64,000 nucleotides of DNA from Davidsoniella eucalypti (lineage: Eukaryota > Ascomycota > Sordariomycetes > Microascales > Ceratocystidaceae). Made by a program: the position numbers and the translations under genes. The stretch spans positions 1-64,000 of the forward strand of contig RMBW01000099.1 of NCBI GenBank assembly GCA_004009845.1, given 5' to 3'. The notes under the pieces were generated by a model, which saw nothing but the letters and a program-made list of their open reading frames with translations, searched no databases and had not been told where the DNA came from. Within the stretch, counting starts at the first letter, position 1, and every line of letters begins with the position of its first letter. This document shows, one piece after another, positions 35,823-45,402 of this stretch.

Positions 35823-35837
35823 TAAAACAGCAGTACC

Positions 35838-36761
35838 ATGTCCAAGGTATTCATTGGGTAAGTTGGACTAACCTTGACGCGAACTCCAAGTGCATAGTTG
35901 AGAGATCTTATCACTGACAACTCATTAGCGGCCTTGCCTGGCATACAGAGGAGGCCACTCTTATGCAGAAGTTCGGCGAATTTGGTCCTATTGAGGAAGC
36001 GGTATGCCATTCTATCCCCACCCTATATAGCTTCTGTAGCTTTCGTTTCTGCCCATCACAAACTATCGCCGATGGCAAGTGCGATCGCATTTTGTGTTAT
36101 CTGCATGTGCCTCATATGCTGTAAAACATACTAACATGTCTTGCAATATCAAGGTCGTTGTCAAGGATCGCGACACTGGACGTAGCAGAGGATTTGGCTT
36201 TGTACGATTCTCTCAAGAAGGTGACGCCCAAAAGGCTATTGATACGATGAACAACGTCGAGTAAGTTTTCCCTTGCAACATATGGTCTGATAGTCTACTT
36301 GTGGCTTCGACATATTAACATATATGTTTCGGTAGATTCGACGGCCGCACTATTCGAGTCGACAAGGCCTCCGACAACGGTCCTCCTCGCGGCGGTGGTA
36401 ACTATGGTGGTCGGGGAAGCCCTGCCCCTGGATATAACGGTGGTCACCGTGGCGGCGGCTTCAACATGGGGTCTCAGATGCAGCAATATGGCGTCCCTCC
36501 CGGGTACCCCGTGCAGCAACAACACCCTAACATGTACCCCCCCAATGGATATGGTCGTGGCGGGTATCCCGCTCAAGCACCATACGGTGCTAACCCCCAA
36601 GGTAGGCTGAATCATTGATAACATCTATCATGTCTGTTAATCGAGATGCTAATGAAAATTTGTTTGCAGGTGGTTACCAAAACATGTACTACCCGGATCC
36701 GAATCAACAAGGTGGCCAAGGCGGTCCCCCGCATCATCCCCAGGGTGGCCGTGGTTACTAG
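35838..36761 (+). CDS. Glycine-rich RNA-binding protein with one RRM
   Basis: This is a small RRM protein like plant GRPs and vertebrate CIRBP/RBM3, likely binding mRNA and acting in splicing, stability or stress response. Five exons (35838-35857, 35929-36001, 36154-36260, 36336-36601, 36670-36761) give 185 residues. The RRM fills residues 3-80: RNP2 is VFIGGL (4-9), RNP1 is RGFGFVRF (43-50), and DGRTIRVDKA closes the fold. A Gly/Pro/Tyr/Gln-rich tail follows, with RGG-like (PRGGGN, HRGGGF) and YPxQxPY repeats, ending QGGRGY; such tails drive condensation and extra RNA contacts. Exon 1 is 20 nt. The intron before exon 3 ends in AAG rather than CAG/TAG, but it is the first AG after a TACTAAC branch and restores VVVKDRDTGRSRG exactly. 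No closer family name can be given. Confidence 0.93.
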
Positions 36762-37996
36762 TTTCATATACGATATTGATAACAACTTACCTTTCACACC
36801 AACCGATCATGGTATCATCGCCAACTCACAGAGTGAGTGACGGTAATGCTACATGGCGTCTGGCCATGCGACGTTATCCGTTACTATCACCCCAAGGACC
36901 CTCGCACCAGCCACTTTATCTTTGACTAGGGCCAATCGATGTCTATCCCGAACCATTCGATAGCATGTATTCACGTTGGTAGAAAGAGATGAAGCTCGAC
37001 GACTAAGTAAGTGATTAGCAGGTACTCGTATTTTGCAGCTTTCACTAAGAGTAGTCGATATGACGCGATGGTACTATCTGCGACTGGCCTGATTAGGTTC
37101 TTTTTGTCATACCTTATTTTTGTTTTCTTTTCATCTTGCGTTTAGAGGTGTGACAACAACCATGTTATATTGTGTTTGTTTTTCCAAGCGGTTTCATCAA
37201 CGAGGGTGGGTTATGGTCTGAGGCTTTAGACGACAGTATGTGCAATATGTGTGATGGCCGCTGTGGCATCATTATTCATAGTCATCGTTAAGAACAACAA
37301 TAGCTATCGATGAAAATAGACATTTAGATTCTCATAATTATTGATCAGTGTAACGGCCTGGTTCGCTTCTTGTTGTTCTCGTCATTCAAGACATCGATAG
37401 TAAAGGTTTTCATGATGAAAAAAGGTGCTTATTACTAGTATGGCCGAGCTTGATGTCGTATTGACGTTTCTGATTGGTTCTTTATTGAGGTAAAGCAAAT
37501 GATAATAAGGTCGGTATCAGAGTTGAGAAAGGTGGTGAGTTTGATAGACATCTTAGTTGCGTAAGGCAGATGTCTATTCAGATTGTGATACCTACATTGA
37601 AGATTAGTCATTCCACCTATCAAAACAAACAAACAAAATCTCTATAAATTTGGAAACTGCCAATACAGAAGAAGAAAGAGGTACAAGGCTGAGTATGTTC
37701 CAGCACTATGTCCATTGCTAGTTTGGTCAGTCCTTTTTAGTATATCTGACAATCATATACTTAGTTACTCATGACAGTTCAATGTAGGCAGGTAACAATT
37801 CTCGGGACACCGATGACAAATATTTTCGAAGACATTAGTTATCGTTAAGTTCTAGGATGACAGGAGGTGGTGAACGCATGGTTTCGAGATAATAGTAGGT
37901 ACCACGGGGACTTCATCACGTCAGTCGCCAGTTCAAAACACCATTAGAAGCACCCGATAGATGTTTCAAGCCGACTATAAACTTCCCGGTCTTCCT
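36762..37996. other. Convergent 3' intergenic region
   Basis: The 1.2 kb between the RRM stop (plus) and the ChaC stop (minus) is AT-rich with no supported gene. It should contain both 3' untranslated regions. Confidence 0.55.
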
Positions 37997-40462
37997 TCAA
38001 CCTTCCCTGCTAACAAGGATATCGGAGACCCTCGACGAAAGGTCTGCGATATGAGCATCCTCGCCTTCGGGTCCTAGTGCCTTGAGAGCTATATTCAGCT
38101 CCAAAAGATATTCACTGTTTGGGCCACTAGGGCCACGGCTCTGGGCAATATGTTCAGCAAGTTGTTGCGGATCTTGCGGGCCAACGAATTGCTCATTATC
38201 AGGTGTACCTATGTACACCAAAGCTCGGATCTGAGGTGACCCATCGGCAGGTTGAAACGGTTTGTGATGAACTGAGTACCCGTTGATTTCACGGATATCC
38301 AAGTAATCTTTGACTTCAGCAACTCGGTCGGGTCGGATGCGGTAGGCGACGCCCCAAACCTGTTGGGGGGCTTCATGGTGAGTGTCATTTAATGTATCCC
38401 AATACGACCTCTCGATCAGGGTCACCACTCGGCCAGGAGCCTCAGGTGTGCCTCGGTGATCCTCGCTATTTTGGTGATGAGTTAGCCAACAATAGAAGAA
38501 TACAAACCAAGGCTAACAAGTTAACAACAACTAGGGTCGGAATGCCAACTTGATAGAATCTCTATGGAGATTTTAGACGGCGATGAGAGACGTGTAAGCA
38601 TCTTTTTCGATGTCCAAATGGAAAGAGGGGAAAATAGAAAGATGAGAAGAGGTATGGTGTCCTACCTTGCCTAATCAAAAATAGCGATCAGTTAGCGGCA
38701 ACATATTATCAGTTAGGAAAGAGCATGGAAGAATGGAAGCAGACGAGGGCTGCCCCTAAGACCCAAATGTCCGGTGCATTGGGGAGCCCACTAAGTGCGT
38801 TGTCCAGTGATCTAAAGCTAGATTCAGGCGAGGAATAAAGAAGTAACAGGTTGCATGGGCAGAAGTATGAAGATGCAGAGAGACGTGAGCAGGCATGTAT
38901 GGAACATGCAGAGACAACACACACGCCCATACTAGCAGCGGATTGGGTGGAGGCCAGGCTGGGAGCGGGCGGGTCATGATAACGGATGATGGGGAGGGAG
39001 GGGGGATTTCGGGATGATCGTTAACCTACTTGCCAAAACCTGCGAACATAGCCCGTTACATATCCGGGCACACGCCTATCTGCATTGGGAGAAAGGCATG
39101 TCGAGAGTCAGTCAGTCAGGATCTTCATACGTATTGGTCAAGGGACTCAAGTAGGTTGAAGTCAAGTGTAACGCCCACACACACCACATAACGAGCTAAT
39201 GGTAGTGACCGGGGTGAGTTGGCATCAAGAAGGCGACGCACCAAAATGTGGCGGGGGTTTCCAGATGAGGCTCCTAGTGTACAGAGTGTGAGTCAGTTGC
39301 AGGTCACATCGCAGATCAAGTGCTGCATGTATGGCGGTTGGCGGCAGAGGCGACAAAAGTGGCAGCAGAAGAAGTGATAGTAGTAGTGGTAGGAATCAGC
39401 CTGAGTATTGAGTCCAATAGCCATTGCCTGAGCGAGTCAGGTTTAGACAAGGTAGGGGAAGACATGAAGCAACGCCCAGGTAACGAACTCTCAAAGTAGC
39501 CAGGGCAAGTCAAGGCACTAACAGACTAGGATTGGAAGTATGTGCTTGATTTTGGCTCCTAATGCGGCACGATGCCATGACGACACTTGCAGGAACTAAA
39601 TAGCCAGGAAGTAAAGTTCAAGTGGACTTCCCATGCCAGCTCACAAGCTGGCGGAGCAGATACTGTTATTTAAGCCATTGCTTGCTGTAGATCAGACTGC
39701 CATAGTCAACTGATACCGAGGCTACTGTCGGCAGGGCAACGCTCGAGAAGAATAAGCGAGATCGATATGAAGCATTAACTTAGTAGCAACAACTAGTAAC
39801 CAAGCAAAAAGTAACCAAGCTTGACGTGGGCTCACTAGAGGCCGTGCCTTTTCAGCAGCACAGTTACCAACCCAAACAAGCCAGCTTGCTGGTGATACTC
39901 GGAGAGTATTCGGTTCTTGATGTTGAAGCGTGTGCACTGAACATGATTGATAGTGTGGTTTAGCTACTTTGGTGAACAGAGCATGTGATTGGTGCGTCCA
40001 TCGTGACGTGATGTTCTAGTCATAGTCCCAGCAAGTGAACGGGGAAGAGTAATTGAGGCTCGACCCGATATTGAGGTGGACCCGAGCGGGAGTATCAAGG
40101 GGTCCAAGCACGGAGGAGAACAGAGGGCAAGTCAGAGCTGGGAGTTATCTTCTGAGATGAGTTTCCAAAGACAGACTGATTCAGAAAAGAAGCAGTCAGA
40201 GAGAAGCTGACAATCATGAGCTTCCACGGGTTCAACGGTTGTTGGGGAGATCATGAGATTGGCAGATGAGGCTGTCCCGAGAAGCGAGCGCCACTAAACG
40301 CCGGGAGGGAGACCGAAGACTCGCTTGAATCGCTAGTAACGTAAGAGGTATATAAACAAGGCATGTGAAGGCTAAAGCAACTTAAATAGTAATAGAAACT
40401 TACCCGTATCCAAATAGCCAAAACTCAGCACCGTGTGCGGCGAGCCCCGAAGCAAGCGCCAT
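37997..40462 (-). CDS. GCG1: ChaC-type gamma-glutamylcyclotransferase (glutathione-specific)
   Basis: This cytosolic enzyme cleaves glutathione to 5-oxoproline and Cys-Gly. Exons on the minus strand are 40462-40404, 39273-39242, 39079-39030, 38670-38666 and 38465-37997, giving 204 residues. The start gives MALASGLAAHGAEFWLFGYG; the FGYGSLIW loop that binds the gamma-glutamyl group spans the first intron. Next come RRVPGYVTGYVRRFWQ, ASEDHRGTPEAPGRVVTLIE, WGVAYRI and DYLDIREINGY, with Glu108 the conserved acidic residue thought to be catalytic. Exon 4 is a 5-nt microexon (GCAAG) between TTAG and GTAGGA; without it the frame breaks and the conserved Ala-Ser after WQ is lost. Introns are 1130, 162, 359 and 200 nt. 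Each join restores family consensus. The first intron is unusually long and may hold regulatory DNA. Confidence 0.92.
39274..40403 (-). other. 1.13-kb first intron of the ChaC gene
   Basis: Starts with GTAAGT after the GYG codons and ends CTAG before SLIWKPPPHF. No open frame inside looks coding. It is far longer than most introns here (typically 40-220 nt) and could contain an enhancer or a small RNA, though none was seen. Confidence 0.75.
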
Positions 40463-43400
40463 GATGATTGGTAATGGGTAAATAGACAATGGTGGTCTAG
40501 TTAACCACTATAGTAGCAAGATATGGTGTTTCTAGTTAGGGTTAACTGCAGGCCTCGAGGGAGGGGCAAAATATTGAGAGATTTTCTAGAAGCTTAGAAA
40601 CTGCAATGTAGGTAGGAAGAATTAGCACTAGAAAGAATTTCATCACGATAAAACTCGATGCAGAATGCATCTTATACATTAGTAAATGAATCACGCACAA
40701 GCCATTGTTTTGTTCCCACAAAACCAACTTCATGTTACTCTAACTAGAGCCAAGGCGCCTCTTAACCTGGATCTTGGGATTAGACTTGCTGCACCTAAAT
40801 GAGGTAAGACATCCTGTTCGAGACGAAGGAACCGCCTGTATGATGTGTAGGGACATTGAGGGGTCGTTTTACGTGTTTATTTTGTCATTCTTTGTCTTGT
40901 CGGCTATGCATGCAAAACCAAGACCCAATGGAACATGGAGTTTATGGCTAGTGACATACATGACAGAAGACCTAGGCGTACATGTACAAAGTATGTAAGT
41001 AGTAACGATTATAGTTGTATGATGTAGACGCACAAACTAGCCATAAGTTGACCTGGCATATGGAGTGAGTCTAGGATGGCTCTTATACTACGTCATATAG
41101 CAAACACAGTCAAGCGGAAAGAATAGTCCCAGTCCGACAATAAATGGAACAATTAAAACCTTTTGTTCTACTTGTACAGCATTTGTGTAGTTTCATGAGT
41201 TCTTAGACTAGGTACGCAAGAAGTAAATAATCACTGGTATATAGTGCTCCACGCTCGCTATGGATTTAATAATTGTGAGAGTATCTTGGGATTCTTTAGA
41301 CAGCCTTGGCTCAATGTTGACAGGACATAAACTTCTAATAGTATACGAGCCGCTCGAGAAAGAAACCCGTGTTTAATCGCTTGAAAGGGCATGGGCTTGG
41401 AATGATATCGATTGGATGAATCTCAAACTATATACATAGCATCAGACCAACTATCAAGCTAGGCTGAAAAGGGGCCACACTAGTAAATGAGAAATAGTAA
41501 CTGATAAAGCATGATGATGCGGCCGGCTATATGAAGGGATGCAAATCTGATCTGAACTATCGGAATGCCAACTTAGTAGAATAACGACCCTGTTGATGAC
41601 AGCTCATCTACATTGCCGACATTTGTCAAGCCCTATGTTTATTGTAGAACAGCGGCACAGTAAACCGGCAGGTAGCAGTTGGGATATTATTGAGCTGTCT
41701 CAACAGGTTGTCTTTGGACCGTTTTTGTGGCTGGTGTGTATACTAATTATAACATCATGACTAAGTAAATGCCTAGGTCCATACAATTGACCGCTCATGA
41801 TATAATTTGTGTAGGTGTCAGAAACCTTGTAGTGATTGTTAGGTTGGTGAGCAACTCCAGGATCAAAGACAAGGACACCTTTAATTACTGATTGATATCA
41901 TATGAAAGCACTGGGGTTGAGAATTGATCGTACATGGTTATCGGTGCTTGCATCGTTATGAACGAAGATGATCAAAGGAATAAACAAGGGCGTATTATCG
42001 TAGATCATAAGCAATAGTGGGAGTATGTACTTATATCCTAGGTAGAAAGAACAGTAGGATAATCATTGTCTTCCAACCGCCCGAACGGGTGAATTCTCGG
42101 CACTTAGTAATGAGAAGACGAAGGAGCCTCAGTAAGCAACAACACTTTATGATTATATACGACCGGCAGGCCTGGAAGTTGTACTTTGGATCGACAAAAT
42201 ACCGAGCGTCGTGTATCATTGTAGTCACAGAAACAATTGCCCGGTTGGCTATCTAGGGGGGCACCAGAGCTATCATGATAATTGCTTATGTTTGCCAATA
42301 CACCGTGAAACAATATGCACAGGACCCTTCCTCTCTTTCCCCGTATCCATACTAGGGACGTGAGCGTACGTGATAATCGCAGGGTTTGTGAGACTACAAG
42401 TATCAGACGAAGACGACGTTGAATGAGCTCCATTCTGAATTTCCACTAGCTATGTAGATGTATTGCCATTACGGGAAATGATGAAGTAGGTATGGCAATA
42501 AAAGACAGCAAGAAACAGGGTGGGCCATCAAACTCTCGCTTGCCAACAAGAGACAATTTGGACCCTCAAAGGGAGACCTTGGACGAATGTATCCATATGG
42601 CAAGTTGCATGATAATTACCAGATACACGGCTTTTTATCAAGGCTGAATAGGAGAAGAACATAATGGTTAAGCCTGTCCTAGCTATGCAAATGTATAAGT
42701 GAAAATGCAGGATCAGGTTTAGAAGCTATACCTAACAGGCCATATTAAGCTAATGTAATTTGCCTGGTCATATGGTGACAGTTTGCCTATTCCACTAACA
42801 CTGAGATGACTACTTTGTGTTTTTAACTATCAGCCATACTAATTATAGTAGTAGGTGCAAAGTCTAGTTGAATGATAATCTATTTCATTTTACATACTTT
42901 CTTGCTCGTATAAACACAGCAGATACTCTTGTCAAAGCCGTTCTAGCCGGGCGGGCAAGGGCTTTCCTCGCTCGCTCAGACAGGGCGGCGTTCAAACGGC
43001 CTGGCCTGGCGGGCAGACATTGCCCGTTGCTGATTGAGTCTCACCCAGGGCAGGCTTAACAACAAACAGGCAAAACCGCTCGATGGTAGACAGGAGTAAA
43101 GTGCATTTATATACGAGGCACTCGCCTCCTAGTGGCACATTGGCAGTTTCTCGATTTTTCTTGTTTCTTCTTTGTCCTCTACATACTCGGCCTCAAACGC
43201 AACTAAATAGCAATACCGCCATCGTCAACCTCCCTATAGGTGTGCCCTGTGGTTTTGACTATTGAGCCTCCTCCTTTTTCTTTCATCCGTCCTTGGCCCT
43301 GAAATTGCTTATTCTAGCATTGCCAGCTGTGCTACTGCAACTAACTTAGCGACTCAGCTCCTTCCATCTATTAGACCAGCCAATCAACCAACCAACCTCC

Positions 43401-43815
43401 CGAGATAGGAATTACTCAACACAACAAACCGACCAAAAACTAAGCAATTGCGCGATTGCGATCGAAAACAGCAAGAAGAGCCTTAGTCTTTGCAAGCAGA
43501 AGTAGTTACCAGAACTGCTTGTCCCATCATCACAAGCTATTTTTTAGCCTTCAGCACCAAAACGAGCCGGATCCACTTTGTTCGTTCCTGCCCTATTCTG
43601 CGACAAGCTCGTGTCTAGGCTTATCCGAGCTCCGAACCTCATCGCTATCCATCTTGCAACGAATCTTGTTCTCCTTGCGAAGCTCAACTTATTCTTGCCG
43701 CTAAGCTGCTCAAAACTGCCTTGACGTTGTTATTCGGTCATCGCATTCCTCGCCCACGTTGCAAATCGCACACCAAAGAAGCTAGAAAGACAGACAAAAA
43801 GTCTCCGCGATAACG
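40463..43815. other. 3.3-kb divergent spacer between ChaC and the penta-EF-hand gene
   Basis: Should hold the ChaC promoter on the left, with a TTAGGGTTA motif 72-84 bp upstream of its ATG, and the penta-EF-hand promoter on the right. A GC-rich island lies at about 42935-43060 in otherwise AT-rich DNA. From about 43140 the plus strand becomes CT-rich and then A/C-rich up to the ATG. No supported gene in between. Confidence 0.5.
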
Positions 43816-45402
43816 ATGGCTTACAACAGACCCTTCAACCCAGACGAGCTTCCCAGGTACGTTTCTTGCTCTAGCTAGCCTGCCCGACACCTCCCATCGC
43901 TTTTACTGCTAGCGGGGCAACTCTGAAGCCATCGTGAAACGCCTTGTGGAAATGAAAACCGGCCAAAAACGAGCATCGCCCCCAATCTACGCTCTGGCGC
44001 CTCCCCCTCCTCGTCCCAAATCTCGTCGCTTGTGGCTATGATCTTCACGCGCCGTTGTATGGCTGCGCATTTCTCAGTGGTGAGGCACTAGAAACAATGG
44101 CGCGCCTGGCGGGGGACGGACAGGCAATTACGGCGGGAGCTGCCAACACCTTCTACAACCACTACCACACCAAACGGTCAGCCATGGGACCCTTTTGCTA
44201 ACATTTATGTCATTGTTGCAGGTTCGCTGAACCCGAACAGGTATGTCATGTTGCCTAACCCCAAACCCACTAACCCACCACCACCACCACCACAGTCTTC
44301 GGCACCCACTTTGTCCAGCCCTTTTATAACATGTCGAATGCCAGTCAGTGGTTCGCTAGCTGACTTCTTTTCTCTTTTTCCCCTATATATAGAAGGGCGG
44401 AGTTCCTCAGCCTTCTCCGTCGCCTGTCGCCTCTTACCAGAAGCCCGCTCCTCCTCTGCCTCGTCCCCAACAGCAGCAGCAGCAACAACAACAGCCGCCA
44501 CAGAAATACCACCAGCAAGCTCCCCCACCGCAGCAGCAACAGCAGCAATACTACCAGAACCAGCCATACCAAAACCAGTACCAGCAGCCCGCCATGCAGC
44601 AGCACGCTCGCCATTCGTCGCGCGACCAGTACACCATGTCTCCCCCTCCTCAGCCAACCGGTCCGCGGCCAACCGCCCAGAATGCGCCGCCCGCAAACCG
44701 GCCACCAACCTCGCCGGTCGACACCAACGCTCCCGGTGCCGATGCGACCATGTTGCCGCTTTTCCGTGCCGTCGACAAGGATGGTATGTTGCCCTGCTAT
44801 ATTCCAAGATGAGCCCCTCCCCCGCAGCAGAACGACGGTCTTCAGCCCACCAGAGCAGATGGACCGAGAAGACACTTTAGCGATATGCCCACTTCAGAGA
44901 TCAATCATGTATGCTAACATCTTACCCTCATTTGACAGGCACCGGCCAACTCTCCGAGAAGGAACTGGGTGCTGCCCTAGTCAACGGTGACTGGACCTCC
45001 TTCGACTCGCAGACTGTCCGCATGATGATCCGCATGTTTGACAGCGACCGCAGCGGCACCATTGGCTTCAGCGAGTTCTGCGGTCTGTGGTCTTTCTTGG
45101 CCTCGTGGCGCACGCTATTTGACCGGTTCGATGCCGACCGGAGCGGCACTATCTCACTGCCCGAATTCACAAACGCTCTAGTGGCCTTCCGCTACCGTCT
45201 ATCGCCAGCCTTTGTCGAGACTCTGTTCGATGCCTTTGACAAGCGCCGGAACGGTATGATGTCATTCGATCTGTTCGTTCAGGCTTGTATCTCGCTAAAG
45301 CGCATGACGGATGCCTTCAAGCGCTTCGACGACGATCGTGATGGCTACGTTACGCTGAGCTTCGAGGACTTCCTTGGTGAGATTCTGCGCCAGCTCAAGT
45401 AA
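43816..45402 (+). CDS. PEF1: Penta-EF-hand calcium-binding protein (ALG-2/peflin type)
   Basis: This is a calcium sensor of the penta-EF-hand family (sorcin, ALG-2, peflin; yeast Pef1), acting in membrane traffic, polarity and coat assembly. The model uses exons 43816-43856, 44078-44176, 44222-44240, 44393-44783 and 44939-45402, giving 337 residues. The N-terminal half is P/Q-rich with two polyglutamine runs in exon 4. The C-terminal 170 residues carry five EF-hands: DKDGTGQLSEKE (split by the last intron), DSDRSGTIGFSE and DADRSGTISLPE look Ca-binding; DKRRNGMMSFD is degenerate; DDDRDGYVTLSFED is the dimerisation hand. It ends LGEILRQLK. The start and exons 4-5 are firm. Exon 3 is a 19-nt microexon with strong sites (branch GCTAAC, GCAG, GTATGT), but the donor ending exon 2 (GTCAGC) is weak. 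An alternative skips exon 3 and starts exon 2 at 44092, giving a Gly-rich NGAPGGGRTGNYGG segment (326 residues). Confidence 0.88.
44463..44550 (+). repeat. CAG/CAA repeats encoding polyglutamine
   Basis: Two CAG/CAA tracts inside the penta-EF-hand gene encode runs of nine and five or more glutamines, separated by PPQKYHQQAPPP. Mixed CAG and CAA codons suggest the protein tract, rather than the DNA repeat, is kept. Confidence 0.85.

Noticed and set aside
40533..40546. Telomerase RNA template (TAACCCTAAC on the minus strand)
   Set aside because: The word fits 1.6 telomere repeats, but it lies in the immediate promoter of the ChaC gene, with no pseudoknot, Sm site or long structured RNA visible.
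44248..44880. Long frames on both strands over the penta-EF-hand gene
   Set aside because: They are shadows of the CAG-rich exon 4, which has a clear frame joined to the EF-hand exon.
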